This document shows, piece after piece, positions 37,101 through 45,511 of a DNA stretch of 64,000 bases. The stretch is from Arthrobacter sp. PGP41. Lineage in GTDB: Bacteria; Actinomycetota; Actinomycetes; Actinomycetales; Micrococcaceae. Under the pieces are notes generated by a model, which saw only the letters and a list, made by a program, of their open reading frames with translations, was not told where the DNA came from and made no database searches. Numbering within the stretch: position 1 is the first letter of the stretch; the number at the start of each line of letters is the position of its first letter. The DNA lies in assembly GCF_002953935.1 (NCBI RefSeq), contig NZ_CP026514.1, positions 2,294,001-2,358,000 of the forward strand, in the 5' to 3' direction. A program made the translations under genes and the position numbers.

Positions 37101-37332
37101 GCCGATCCTGATGACGACGCTGGCCACCGCGCTGGCCCTGGTGCCGCTTGTGGTGATGGGCAACATCCCTGGCCACGAGATCGAGCATCCCATGGCAGTG
37201 GTGATCCTGGGCGGGCTGGTCACGTCGACGTTGGTCAACCTGTTCATCGTCCCCTCGCTGTACCTGCGTTTCGCCAAGGGCGGCCGCGGCCGGCGCAGCA
37301 CCCCCGAACTGCAGCCGGCCCCTGCGGCGTAG
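34192..37332 (+). CDS. RND efflux permease, CusA/AcrB-like, with intact acidic pair
   Basis: A 1046-residue RND permease, paralogous and collinear with the one at 30568-33738. TM1 is followed by DVFPEFAPPKVEVQTACLGL. TM4 has the canonical GVVVDDAIIDVENIVRR, with Asp413, Asp414 and Glu420; TM10 has GIAARNGILLINH with Arg936 where AcrB has Lys. This subunit should be proton-coupled. The first domain carries FNGIDGLDHMRSKSVPQLSS, typical of heavy-metal and multidrug RND pumps alike. The pair may form a hetero-oligomer as MdtB/MdtC do. Transport substrate unknown. The C-terminus is short and basic. No regulator or outer-membrane channel gene is nearby. Confidence 0.9.
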   Translation: MRRIVAASLRFRSIVIALAAALMMVGGAQLSSASVDVFPEFAPPKVEVQTACLGLTAAEVEELVSVPLEEAFNGIDGLDHMRSKSVPQLSSIVMEFKNDMDLLTARQLVSERMATVIPTLPTWAAPPVMLQPLSSTSRVMKIGLSSDTRSLIEMSMISYWNIRAHLLRVPGVANVAIWGERLQMLQVQADPARLAAHKVSLESVMTTTANALDAGLLQYSPGAVIGTGGSFDTPNQSIGITHTQPITSPAELAQVTLEDREGLPPLRLSDVANVVEDHQQLIGDAVINGGPGLMLIVEKLPWGNTLEVTRGVEEAMKQLEPGLTGIAVDTAIFRPATFIEESLGNLGVALLLGCLLVILVLSVFLFQWRTALVSVLAIPLSLMAAALVLYWTGGTINTMVLAGLVIAVGVVVDDAIIDVENIVRRLRHHRATGGTESTARVVVNASLEVRGPIVYATLIIVAATVPIFFLDGLTGAFFRPLATSYTLAVMASMVVALTVTPAMAYIFLRNAKLEDKDPPVVRVLKRWYANALRPIVRRPVPGYVSLGVLGVVGIVAAPLLGQSLLPSFKERDFLMHWLTQPGTSNAEEVRVSELACRELMTIQGVNNCGAHTGQAFNADEVVGVYFGENWISVDPGVDYDKTLAKVQEVVDGYPGIVRDVQTYLKERIREVLTGTGYAVVVRVYGDDLATLRQEADKIKEILGGIDGAIGAKVALQANIPQIDVEVNLEAANRHGLKPGDVRRAAATMVAGEEVGDIYRDGKAYDVQVWSPPEVRTSVTSIENLILDTPSGQKIRLADVAAVSVKPTPNVIERSEGSRRIDVSANVKEGDLAKVVEKLQSEMGSVQFPVGYSAVVLGEYAERQAASQRLLFYSFGAVIVVYLLLQAAFKSWRLATLAILTLPVALVGGIIAAHLSGGILSLGSLVGFLTLMGIAARNGILLINHCQHLEQFEGVPFGPELVLRGAAERLSPILMTTLATALALVPLVVMGNIPGHEIEHPMAVVILGGLVTSTLVNLFIVPSLYLRFAKGGRGRRSTPELQPAPAA

Positions 37333-37363
37333 TCCTTTTTCAACGAGCATGAAAGGCACTGAG

Positions 37364-38260
37364 ATGACGCTCTTAGCACGCCGCCTCGCGGCATGCGGGT
37401 CTGTGCTGCTGCTGGCCTTCGGATCGCTGACGGCTATGTCGGCACCGACGGCGGCCGCGCCGGCGTCCGAGGAACTCTGCGGCCCCGGTTCCGCGATCAA
37501 TTTCGACCGGTCCGCTTTCCCGGAATATCCACGGATCGACAACAAGTGGTTCCCGCTGAAGCCGGGCATGCAGTTCACCACGGTGGGCACCGTGACCTCG
37601 GCCGACGGCGTCCACGAACACAAGGTGGTCCACACGGTCACCGGACTGACGAAGGTGATCGACGGCGTCACAACGCGCGTGCTGTGGGACCGCGACTACT
37701 CTGACGGCGAACTGGTCGAATCCGAACTGGCCTTCTTCGCCCAGACCCGCGGCGGGGATGTGTGGCTGTTTGGCGAATACCCGGAGGAGTACGAGAACGG
37801 GGAGTTCGTAGGTGCCCCAAGCACCTTCATCAGCGGATTGGCCAAGGCTCAGGCCGGCATCGCCATGCAGGCTAAGCCGAAGACCGGCACGGCCTCTTAC
37901 GTCCAGGCATACGCACCCAAGGTTGATTTCCTCGACTGCGGGACAGTGTTCAAGAAAAACCAGAAAGTCTGCGTCCCCACCGGGTGCTACGACGACGTCC
38001 TGGTGATCGACGAATACAACCCCCTGGAACCGCCTGAGGCCGGACACCAGCGGAAGTTCTACTCAGCCGGAACCGGGCTGATTAAGGTTACTGCCGTTGG
38101 AGGCCCGGACCAGGAATTCATGGATCTGGTGAAAGTGCGGAAGCTGAACGCCGAGCAGTTCGCGGGCGTCAACGCGCAGGCGCTGGAACTGGACGAACGG
38201 GGCTATACGGTCAGCCGGAGCGTCTATGCCAAGACGCCTCGCGCTGAACTCGACGACTGA
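37364..38260 (+). CDS. Secreted protein of unknown function, RND operon partner
   Basis: A 298-residue protein with a signal peptide (basic start, hydrophobic SVLLLAFGSLTAMSAPTAA, likely cleaved after Ala-Ala-Ala near residue 32). The mature part has Cys in ELCGPGS, FLDCGTVF, KVCVPTGCYDD, the last three close enough for disulfides or metal binding. Conserved-looking stretches include YPRIDNKWFPLKPGMQF and LWDRDYSDGELVESELAFFAQ. I recognise the type as a recurring actinobacterial hypothetical protein but know no assigned function. ATG at 37364 has AAAGG upstream and was preferred to 37349. It is 31 bp after the second permease and ends at a strong terminator, so it closes the operon. Confidence 0.75.
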   Translation: MTLLARRLAACGSVLLLAFGSLTAMSAPTAAAPASEELCGPGSAINFDRSAFPEYPRIDNKWFPLKPGMQFTTVGTVTSADGVHEHKVVHTVTGLTKVIDGVTTRVLWDRDYSDGELVESELAFFAQTRGGDVWLFGEYPEEYENGEFVGAPSTFISGLAKAQAGIAMQAKPKTGTASYVQAYAPKVDFLDCGTVFKKNQKVCVPTGCYDDVLVIDEYNPLEPPEAGHQRKFYSAGTGLIKVTAVGGPDQEFMDLVKVRKLNAEQFAGVNAQALELDERGYTVSRSVYAKTPRAELDD

Positions 38261-38302
38261 GGCACCGCAAGTTCCCGGCCGGTGCCTGAAGCCCGGCACA
38301 AG

Positions 38303-38334
38303 GAAGGAGGGCGGCACCCGTGCCGCCCTCCTTC
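38303..38334. terminator. Terminator between the RND operon and glpK
   Basis: A perfect 15-bp inverted repeat, GAAGGAGGGCGGCAC (38303-38317) and its complement (38320-38334), with a very short loop and a following CTTCTACGTT. It lies between convergent stops 43 bp and 29 bp away and probably works in both directions. Confidence 0.88.
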
Positions 38335-38363
38335 TACGTTGTCCGGTCCCGGGCAGGGGCGCC

Positions 38364-39878
38364 CTATCGCACGTCCTCGTCCACCCAGTCCATGGATTTG
38401 GTAACGGCCTTCTTCCACAGGCGCAGCTGGCGGTCCTGCTCGGCCTGGTCCAGCTGCGGTTCCCAGCGCTTGTCCTCGGACCAGTTGGCGGAGCACTCCC
38501 CCAGGTCCTTCCAGAAGCCGACGGCAAGGCCGGCCGCGTAGGCGGCACCCAGCGCGGTTGTCTCCACTACCTTTGGCCGGATGACGGGGACGCCCAGGAT
38601 GTCCGCCTGGAACTGCATCAGCGCATCGTTGGCCACCATGCCGCCGTCGACCTTCAACTCGGTCAACGGAACCCCGGAGTCCGCGTTCACTGCGTCCAGG
38701 ACCTCCCGCGTCTGGAAGGCGGTGGCCTCCAGCGCGGCCCGGGCGATGTGGTTCCTGTTGACGAACCTGGTCAGTCCCACGATGGCGCCGCGGGCATCGG
38801 ACCGCCAGTACGGTGCGAAGAGGCCGGAGAAGGCCGGGACGATATACACGCCGCCGTTGTCCTTCACGGACGCTGCCAGGGTTTCCACCTCGGGTGCGCT
38901 GCTGATCATGCCCAGGTTGTCACGCAGCCACTGGATGAGCGAGCCGGTGACGGCGATCGAACCCTCCAGGGCGTAGTGCGGCGCAGCGTCACCGAGTTTG
39001 TAGCCGACCGTGGTCAGCAGCCCGTTCTTGGAGTGGACAATCTCCTCGCCGGTGTTGAAGATCAGGAAGCAGCCCGTGCCGTACGTGTTCTTGGCCTCGC
39101 CTGCCTCGAAGGCCGCCTGGCCGAACGTGGCGGCCTGCTGGTCACCGAGGATTCCGGCGACGGGAACCTCCCGCAGGAGCTGGGAGGTGTGCACGGTGCC
39201 GTACACCTCCGAGGACGACTTGATCTCCGGCATCATGGTCCGGGGAACACCGAAGATGCTGAGGATCTCCTCATCCCACTGCAGGGTTTCCAGGTCCATG
39301 AACAGCGTGCGGGAGGCGTTGGTGACGTCAGTGACGTGGACCCCGCCGTCCACTCCGCCGGTCAGGTTCCACAGGACCCACGAGTCGGTGTTGCCAAAGA
39401 CCAGGTGGCCGGCTTCAGCCCTTGCCCTTGCGCCGTCAACGTTGTCCAGGATCCACTTGATCTTTGTTCCGGAGAAGTACGTGGCCAGCGGGAGCCCCAC
39501 TTTTTGCTTGAAGCGGTCAGGCCCCCCATCCTTGGCCAGCGCGTCCACGATGTCCTGGGTGCGGGTATCCTGCCAGACGATGGCGTTGTACACGGCCTCG
39601 CCGGTTGTCTTGTCCCACACCACCGCAGTTTCACGCTGGTTGGTGATGCCGACGGCGGCGATATCGTGCCGCGTCAGGTTCGCCTTCGACAGCGCGGAGG
39701 CGATGACCTCCCTGGTGTTGTTCCAGATCTCGGCGGGGTTGTGCTCTACCCAGCCGGCCTGCGGGAAAATCTGTTCGTGTTCCATCTGCCCGGAGGATAC
39801 GATGCTCCCGCTGTGGTCGAAGACAATGGCACGGGTGCTGGTGGTTCCCTGGTCGATGGCGATTACGTACTGGTTCAT
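38364..39878 (-). CDS. glpK: Glycerol kinase
   Basis: A 504-residue FGGY kinase that phosphorylates glycerol to sn-glycerol 3-phosphate. N-terminal phosphate motif [14 protein letters not shown]; glycerol contacts in [14 protein letters not shown]-terminal nucleotide motif [24 protein letters not shown] at 39878 (MNQYVIAID) is the family N-terminus; the frame is open further upstream without conservation. Last gene of glpD-glpF-glpK, 49 bp after glpF. Confidence 0.97.
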   Translation of the reverse strand: MNQYVIAIDQGTTSTRAIVFDHSGSIVSSGQMEHEQIFPQAGWVEHNPAEIWNNTREVIASALSKANLTRHDIAAVGITNQRETAVVWDKTTGEAVYNAIVWQDTRTQDIVDALAKDGGPDRFKQKVGLPLATYFSGTKIKWILDNVDGARARAEAGHLVFGNTDSWVLWNLTGGVDGGVHVTDVTNASRTLFMDLETLQWDEEILSIFGVPRTMMPEIKSSSEVYGTVHTSQLLREVPVAGILGDQQAATFGQAAFEAGEAKNTYGTGCFLIFNTGEEIVHSKNGLLTTVGYKLGDAAPHYALEGSIAVTGSLIQWLRDNLGMISSAPEVETLAASVKDNGGVYIVPAFSGLFAPYWRSDARGAIVGLTRFVNRNHIARAALEATAFQTREVLDAVNADSGVPLTELKVDGGMVANDALMQFQADILGVPVIRPKVVETTALGAAYAAGLAVGFWKDLGECSANWSEDKRWEPQLDQAEQDRQLRLWKKAVTKSMDWVDEDVR

Positions 39879-39927
39879 GGTTGACGTCCTTGTCTGTAAT
39901 GGAGTTGAGCTGTGGTCGGATAGCGGG

Positions 39928-40677
39928 TCAGGAGGCGGCGGTGACGATGATGGGGGCAATCCTGGCGACGATGCCGCCCAGGGCGCCGCCAACCAGCGGG
40001 CCTACCACCGGAATCCAGGAATAGCCCCAGTCACTCGAGCCCTTGCCTTTGATGGGAAGCAGGGCATGGGCAATGCGTGGACCGAGGTCGCGGGCAGGGT
40101 TGATGGCGTAACCGGTGGGGCCGCCCAGGGAGACGCCGATGCCGACGACGAGGAGCGCGACGGCCAGCGGGCCCAGGCCGGAGGGAGTCCCGCCGAAGGT
40201 CAGGATGACGAACACCAGCACGAAGGTGCCGATGATCTCGGTCACCAGGTTCCAGGAAGTGGAGCGGATGGCCGGACCGGTGGAGAAGACGGCGAGCTTG
40301 CTGGCGACCTCTTCTTCGGCGTCAAAGTGCTGCTTGTAGGCGAGCCAGCAGACGACGGCTCCGAGGAAGGCGCCGAGCATTTCGCCGCCGAAGTACGTCA
40401 GGGTGGAGGCGAAATCCACCGGTACGTCCGGCGCGTATTCAGCCTTTCCATTGATGAGCAGGCCCAAGGTCACGGCAGGATTCAGGTGCGCCCCGGACTT
40501 TGCGGCCACGTAGACACCCGCGAAGACAGCGACGCCCCATCCCCAGGTGACCATCAGGAACCCTCCGCTGTTGCCCTTTGTCCCCCTCAGGGCGACGTTG
40601 GCGACGACGCCGCAACCCAGCAGGGTCAGCATCGCCGTTCCGAATACTTCGGAAAGGAAAACTATTCCAAGAGACAT
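39928..40677 (-). CDS. glpF: Glycerol uptake facilitator (MIP/aquaporin family)
   Basis: A 249-residue six-helix channel. Both NPA boxes are present: [11 protein letters not shown] and [13 protein letters not shown]; the Asp after the second NPAR is a hallmark of glycerol facilitators rather than water-only aquaporins. It admits glycerol for trapping by GlpK. ATG at 40677 with a purine-rich AAGGAGTCA upstream. Two hairpins lie between it and glpD. Confidence 0.96.
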   Translation of the reverse strand: MSLGIVFLSEVFGTAMLTLLGCGVVANVALRGTKGNSGGFLMVTWGWGVAVFAGVYVAAKSGAHLNPAVTLGLLINGKAEYAPDVPVDFASTLTYFGGEMLGAFLGAVVCWLAYKQHFDAEEEVASKLAVFSTGPAIRSTSWNLVTEIIGTFVLVFVILTFGGTPSGLGPLAVALLVVGIGVSLGGPTGYAINPARDLGPRIAHALLPIKGKGSSDWGYSWIPVVGPLVGGALGGIVARIAPIIVTAAS

Positions 40678-40702
40678 CTTTGACTCCTTATTTTCTAATG
40701 AA

Positions 40703-40755
40703 GGTCCCTCGCGGGTTGAGGGACCGTGGGGCCGGGGCGGGTTGCCGCCCCGGCC
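40703..40755 (-). promoter_or_regulatory. Paired hairpins in the glpD-glpF intercistronic region
   Basis: On the transcribed strand an 11-bp GC-rich stem (40730-40740 with 40745-40755, loop 4 nt) is followed by an 8-bp stem (40703-40710 with 40718-40725, loop 7 nt), all within the 90 bp between glpD and glpF. They may cause partial termination or protect the upstream message, setting unequal levels of glpD and glpFK. Confidence 0.6.
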
Positions 40756-40767
40756 GGCAGCCGGGTC

Positions 40768-42594
40768 CTAGGCGACCAGGCTGTGGGTTTCTACGCGGTG
40801 AGACCGCTCCAGAATGTCTTGGGCGTGCTTGATCTCTGCCGCACGGGCTGCGGCATTCCACCCCAGTGGCGCCGACAGCACCTCTGCCACCTCGTTGAGC
40901 AGCTCGCCCGTCACCAGGCCCCGGAACGCCAGCGAGGTCCGGCGAATGAGGACGTCCACCAGGTGTCCCACCTGCTCGTGTGCCGCCATGAACTCAAGTT
41001 CACGGACGCTCAGTTCGCGGGTGGAGCGCAGAAGCCTGTCAGGTCCGGCGTCGAGGTACTCCATCACAGCTCCAGCACGGGTCCCGTACCTGGTCAGGAG
41101 CAGCGCCGTACGGTCGGCGTCACGGCCGGCGGCCATATGCGCCTTGATCCATTTCTGGACCCCTGCCTCATCGGCAGGGAACCCGGCGCCGCCGCCGATA
41201 GCCAACTGCGCGGTGGAGACTTTACGTTCCATCCCGATCTCGCCCAGGACGTCGTTGGTCATGTGTTCGGCGAGGGCACGGAAGGTTGTCCATTTGCCGC
41301 CTACCAGGCTCAAAACCACGGCGCCCTTTCCATTCCCGTCCTGTCCCGTTTCGCGGCGCTCGATGCGGTAGTCGCGCGAAACGAAGCCGGGCTGGGTGGC
41401 ATCGTGGCGTGGCAGCGGCCGCACTCCGGAGAAGGTGTAGACGATCTGCTCACGGGTGACGGCGATGTCCGGGAACACGTGGCCTATCAGGTCGAAGAAA
41501 TACTCGATTTCTTCGTCTGTGCAGATGGCGTCCTCCGACATGTCCGCATCCACATCCGTGGTACCCACCAGGACGCGGTCACCCATGGGGTAGATCAGGA
41601 CGATCCGCCCGTCCGTGTGCTCGAAGAAGATTTCCCTGCCGCGGCAGGCTTCAAGGAGCGCAGGGTGGTCCAGGACGATGTGGGAGCCCTTGGTGCCGCC
41701 CATGAACGTGGATGCAGCGCCCATTGCCGCGTTGGTGAGGTCCACCCAGGCGCCCGTGGTGTTCACAATGACGTCTGCAGTGAAGTCGAACTCCTCCCCC
41801 GTCAGTTCGTCCCGCAGCCGCACGGTGCTCCCCCGGCCGGTGCCCGGATTGGGCTGTCCGGTGACGGACTGCAGCGAGACGTAGTTGCTGGCACGGGCGG
41901 TGCTGCCTTGCCCGTTGCCTTCACCTGTTGCCGCCCGCCCGGCCTTCTCCCCGTCCTGGAGTACGTCAAGCGTGAGCCGCTCCGGGTTGTGCACGGAAGC
42001 GTCGAAGTACGTCGCCGTGTATTTCACGTCGGGCCGGAGGCTCGGCAGCTCGGCAAGGGCTCGCTGGCCGCTGCGGAACTGGTGCCGCGGGACGGCGCCG
42101 CCATCCCGGGAAAAGGAGTCGTACAGGCTCAGGCCGAGCTTGATGAGGAAGGCACCCCGCTCCTTCGGTTTGCCGTGCTGCTTGTGCGTCAGGAAGCGAA
42201 GCGGTGCCGCCAGGACACCGGAGAAGGTGCTAAAGATTGGGATGGTGGTCTGCAGCGGTTTAACGTAATGCGGGGCGATGCGAAGCAACCGGTTGCGTTC
42301 CACCACCGATTCCCGGACCAGGCGGAACTCGCCGTTTTCCAGGTAGCGGATGCCGCCATGGATCATGTGGGAGGAGGCGCCGCTGGCCCCCTGGCAGTAG
42401 TCGCCGCGTTCCACGAGGGCGACGTCCACGCCCTGCAGCGCGAGGTCGCGGAAAGTTCCCACGCCGTTGATGCCGCCCCCCACCACCAGGACCTTGGCGT
42501 GTGGACGGCGCCTGAGGTGGTGCACTGAAGTGCGCTCAACTCCTGGCTTCGGCGCTGAAGCAATAGGTAGGACGTTAAAATCCTTGGGTCCCAA
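40768..42594 (-). CDS. glpD: Glycerol-3-phosphate dehydrogenase/oxidase, FAD-dependent
   Basis: About 608 residues. Oxidises glycerol 3-phosphate to dihydroxyacetone phosphate at the membrane, passing electrons to quinone (or oxygen). The FAD-binding motif is VLVVGGGINGVGTF followed by VALVERGDYCQGAS; SSHMIHGGIRYLENGEF is the GlpD substrate-flavin region; the C-terminal domain DAO_C begins near SLVGGKWTTFRALAEH. I favour TTG at 42594 because AAGGGAG lies at the right distance; an ATG at 42633 gives 621 residues. First of the glp operon and divergent from its likely regulator. Confidence 0.94.
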   Translation of the reverse strand: MGPKDFNVLPIASAPKPGVERTSVHHLRRRPHAKVLVVGGGINGVGTFRDLALQGVDVALVERGDYCQGASGASSHMIHGGIRYLENGEFRLVRESVVERNRLLRIAPHYVKPLQTTIPIFSTFSGVLAAPLRFLTHKQHGKPKERGAFLIKLGLSLYDSFSRDGGAVPRHQFRSGQRALAELPSLRPDVKYTATYFDASVHNPERLTLDVLQDGEKAGRAATGEGNGQGSTARASNYVSLQSVTGQPNPGTGRGSTVRLRDELTGEEFDFTADVIVNTTGAWVDLTNAAMGAASTFMGGTKGSHIVLDHPALLEACRGREIFFEHTDGRIVLIYPMGDRVLVGTTDVDADMSEDAICTDEEIEYFFDLIGHVFPDIAVTREQIVYTFSGVRPLPRHDATQPGFVSRDYRIERRETGQDGNGKGAVVLSLVGGKWTTFRALAEHMTNDVLGEIGMERKVSTAQLAIGGGAGFPADEAGVQKWIKAHMAAGRDADRTALLLTRYGTRAGAVMEYLDAGPDRLLRSTRELSVRELEFMAAHEQVGHLVDVLIRRTSLAFRGLVTGELLNEVAEVLSAPLGWNAAARAAEIKHAQDILERSHRVETHSLVA

Positions 42595-42692
42595 AACAAC
42601 TCCCTTGGGGCTTTGTGTGGCGCGGCATCGCATGTTTGAGCCGCCGTTTCATGACTATTCTTTGAAGTAATGGAAAATGGAGTCAAGCACTA

Positions 42693-42706
42693 TGCACAAA
42701 CGTGCA
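42693..42706. promoter_or_regulatory. Candidate operator between glpD and the regulator
   Basis: TGCAC-AAAC-GTGCA, a perfect 5-bp inverted repeat with a 4-bp centre, 14 bp before the regulator start and about 100 bp upstream of glpD. Position and symmetry fit a site for the SorC/DeoR-type regulator controlling itself and the glp genes. No experimental tie is visible. Confidence 0.5.
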
Positions 42707-42719
42707 GATGGGAGTACTG

Positions 42720-43694
42720 ATGGCCACCTCGCGCCACTCTGACGCACTGCGGGCTGCACAAATGTATTACCTGCAGGACCTCACCATGGACGCCATAGCC
42801 CGGGAGCTGGGGACGTCGCGCTCCACGGTCTCCCGCCTCTTGTCCTCGGCCCGCGAATCCGGCCTGGTGCAGATCCAGATCCGCAATCCCCTGGATACGG
42901 GCCCAGAACTGGAGGGTAGGATCCGCCGCCGGTACGGCGTGGATGTCCACGTGGTTCCGGTCCTGGAGATACTCAACGAGGCGGAAACACTGGACCGGGT
43001 GGCAATGCAGGCAGCACGAACCATCGGACCGCTGGTGGATTCAAATGCGATCATCGGAGTGGCCTGGGGATCCACCCTGAGCGCCGTCAGCCGCCACCTC
43101 ACGCGCAAGATCACCCATGACAGCGTCATCGTGCAATTGAACGGCGCCGGCAACATGCACACCACGGGCATCACGTATGCCAGCGACATCATGCGGCGGT
43201 TCGGAAGCGCCTACGGGGCCAGGGTTGAACAGTTTCCGGTGCCGGCCTTCTTTGACCACGCAGCCACCAAAATTGCCATGTGGAATGAACGCAGCGTGCA
43301 ACGGATCCTCGAACTCCAGGCGAAGATGAGCATCGCGATTTTCGGCGTGGGCTCCGTGGACGCCGACTATCCCAGCCACGTCTATGCCGGCGGATACCTG
43401 GACGAGGCGGACCTCAACACCTTGGCAACTTCGGATGTTGTGGGAGACGTAGCGACCGTTTTCTTCCGTAGCGACGGCTCCTCCGACGGGATCGTCCTCA
43501 ACGAACGGTCCACCGGACCCGCACTCTCGCAGTTGCGGCAAGTCCGACGGAGGATCTGTGTAGTGTCCGGCGCTTCCAAGATCAACGGGCTCCGCGGTGC
43601 CCTGGCGGCGGGCCTGGCCACGGACCTGATCCTCGACGAGGCCACCGCGCGCCGCCTGGTGGATTTTGAAGGCCTCGCCGCCGCTGGTGGGTAG
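42720..43694 (+). CDS. Sugar-binding transcriptional regulator (SorC/DeoR type)
   Basis: A 324-residue regulator. The N-terminal helix-turn-helix is AAQMYYLQDLTMDAIARELG with recognition helix SRSTVSRLLSSARESG; the remaining 250 residues form the SorC sugar-phosphate-binding domain (IIGVAWGSTLSAVSRHL, FGVGSVDADYPSHVYAGGYL, CVVSGASKINGLRGAL). Family members sense phosphorylated sugars or polyols; glycerol 3-phosphate or dihydroxyacetone phosphate is a reasonable guess from the divergent glp operon. ATG at 42720 has GGGAG 5 nt upstream; GTG at 42702 is an alternative but overlaps the operator. Confidence 0.9.
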   Translation: MATSRHSDALRAAQMYYLQDLTMDAIARELGTSRSTVSRLLSSARESGLVQIQIRNPLDTGPELEGRIRRRYGVDVHVVPVLEILNEAETLDRVAMQAARTIGPLVDSNAIIGVAWGSTLSAVSRHLTRKITHDSVIVQLNGAGNMHTTGITYASDIMRRFGSAYGARVEQFPVPAFFDHAATKIAMWNERSVQRILELQAKMSIAIFGVGSVDADYPSHVYAGGYLDEADLNTLATSDVVGDVATVFFRSDGSSDGIVLNERSTGPALSQLRQVRRRICVVSGASKINGLRGALAAGLATDLILDEATARRLVDFEGLAAAGG

Positions 43695-43704
43695 AGTCGT
43701 GGCT

Positions 43705-44574
43705 ATGAGAACTTCACCGCGGCTCAGCCTGAACAACGGCGTGCTGATCCACCAACTCGGATACGGACTCTACAAGGTCCCGGCCGCCGACGCGGAAGGC
43801 CTCGTCGCCACTGCGCTCGCAGCCGGATACCGCCACTTCGACACGGCGGCGATGTACGGGAACGAAACCGGAGTGGCCCGGGGCATCAGCTCCCAACTGG
43901 GCGGTGACGCGGGCAGCGGCGGCTCGGGCGAGCTGTTCCCGGCTCTGTCCCGGCAAGACATTTTCGTCACCACGAAGGTGTGGAACAGCGACCACGGCTA
44001 CGACGCCACGCTGCGAGCCTTTGATGAGTCCATGGTCAATCTCGGGCTTGACTACGTGGACATGTACCTCATCCACTGGCCTTGTGCCGCCCGCGGCCTG
44101 TTTCCGGACACGTACCGTGCACTGGAAACGCTGTACCGGGAAGGAAAGGTCCGTGCCATCGGCGTCAGCAATTTCCAGCCCGCCCACCTTGACCGGCTGC
44201 TGCAGACAGCGGAAGTGATCCCTGCCGTCAACCAGATAGAACTGCATCCGTGGCTGCAGCAGGAAGAACTCCGGACACTGCATGATGGACTGGGTATCCG
44301 GACCGAAGCGTGGAGCCCCCTGGGGCGCGGCCAGGTCCTCGCCGACCCCGTTGTCCACGCCTGCGCCTCCGAACATGGCAAAACCCCCGCCCAGGTGATC
44401 CTCCGTTGGCATATCCAGCTGGGAAATATTGCCATCCCCAAGGCAAGCTCGGAGGGGCGGATCCGGGAAAACCTGGACATCTTCGACTTCGAGCTCTCCG
44501 CCCGGGACATGGCGGCGCTCGCCGGGCTGGACCGGGGTTACCGCACCGGTTCCCACCCGGACACCGTTAACTGA
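43705..44574 (+). CDS. Aldo/keto reductase
   Basis: A 289-residue NADPH-dependent oxidoreductase of the AKR5-like group (2,5-diketo-gluconate reductase type). The catalytic tetrad can be read: Asp and Tyr in FDTAAMYGNE, Lys in TTKVWNS, His in YLIHWP. The C-terminal NADP motif is GNIAIPKASSEGRIREN. ATG at 43705 is favoured; GTG at 43699 is close. It follows the regulator by 10 bp, and a hydrolase and glycosyltransferase follow, suggesting one transcript. The substrate is unknown. Confidence 0.9.
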   Translation: MRTSPRLSLNNGVLIHQLGYGLYKVPAADAEGLVATALAAGYRHFDTAAMYGNETGVARGISSQLGGDAGSGGSGELFPALSRQDIFVTTKVWNSDHGYDATLRAFDESMVNLGLDYVDMYLIHWPCAARGLFPDTYRALETLYREGKVRAIGVSNFQPAHLDRLLQTAEVIPAVNQIELHPWLQQEELRTLHDGLGIRTEAWSPLGRGQVLADPVVHACASEHGKTPAQVILRWHIQLGNIAIPKASSEGRIRENLDIFDFELSARDMAALAGLDRGYRTGSHPDTVN

Positions 44575-44584
44575 GGCAGGAGAC

Positions 44585-45511
44585 ATGACTACAGCCCAGC
44601 CCGGGTCCGCTGCGCCCGCCTACTTCAGCGCCGACCTGGCCGCACGCACGTCCGCCTCCACCCTGGAGCTCGACGGCGGCAAGGTTGCCTATTGGACCTA
44701 CGAACCGCTGCTGGCCGGCCCGGAAACACGCACCATCCTGGTCATCCATGGCTTCCGCGGAGACCATCACGGACTGCTGCGGGTGGCAGACCAGCTTCCC
44801 GAGATGCGGATCATCATGCCGGACCTGCCCGCATTTGGTGATTCCGCGGCGTTCCGGTCCGGCGGGCATTCCGTGGAGCGCTACGGCCTGTTCATTACGG
44901 AATTCATGGCAGCACTGGGCCTGGGCCCGGACACGGTCCTGCTGGGCCACTCGTTCGGCTCCATCATTGCGGCGCACTTCGTGGCCGATCACCCCGGAGC
45001 CGTGGACCCGCTGATCCTGATCAACCCCATCGCGGCACCGGCGCTGGCGGGGCCAAAGGGTGTGATGACCAGGCTGGCCGTCCTGTACTACCGCCTTTCG
45101 GCCCGCCTCCCCCGGCCGGCGGGACTGGCCCTGCTGCGGAATCCGCTGATTGTCCGGGTGATGAGTGAAACCATGGCCAAGACCGGCGATAAGGACCTCC
45201 GCCGTTTCATCCACGGCCAGCACCACGCCTACTTCAGCGCTTTCGCCAGCCGGGAGAGCCTCCTCGAATCGTTCACGGCATCAGTCAGCAGCCATGTGGC
45301 GGAAGTAGCCGGCCGGCTGACCCTGCCAGTGCTGCTGATCGCGGGGGAAAAGGACGAGATCGCCGTCCTGGCCGACCAACACCGCCTGGCTGCGCTGCTG
45401 CCGGACGGAGAGCTCCAGGTGATTCCCGGCGTCGGGCATTTGATCCACTATGAAACACCTGGACCGGCAGCCACTTTCATCCGCAGCTTCCTTAAGGACC
45501 ATCCCGCGTGA
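44585..45511 (+). CDS. Alpha/beta hydrolase
   Basis: A 308-residue alpha/beta hydrolase. Oxyanion region ILVIHGFRGDHHG; nucleophile elbow LLGHSFGSIIAAH; acid in IAGEKDEIAVL; His in VIPGVGHLIHYETP. No signal peptide. GGCAGGAGAC before ATG 44585 is a good ribosome-binding site. It is 10 bp after the aldo-keto reductase and overlaps the next gene by 4 bp (GTGA), so coupled to the glycosyltransferase. Specific substrate not known. Confidence 0.9.
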   Translation: MTTAQPGSAAPAYFSADLAARTSASTLELDGGKVAYWTYEPLLAGPETRTILVIHGFRGDHHGLLRVADQLPEMRIIMPDLPAFGDSAAFRSGGHSVERYGLFITEFMAALGLGPDTVLLGHSFGSIIAAHFVADHPGAVDPLILINPIAAPALAGPKGVMTRLAVLYYRLSARLPRPAGLALLRNPLIVRVMSETMAKTGDKDLRRFIHGQHHAYFSAFASRESLLESFTASVSSHVAEVAGRLTLPVLLIAGEKDEIAVLADQHRLAALLPDGELQVIPGVGHLIHYETPGPAATFIRSFLKDHPA

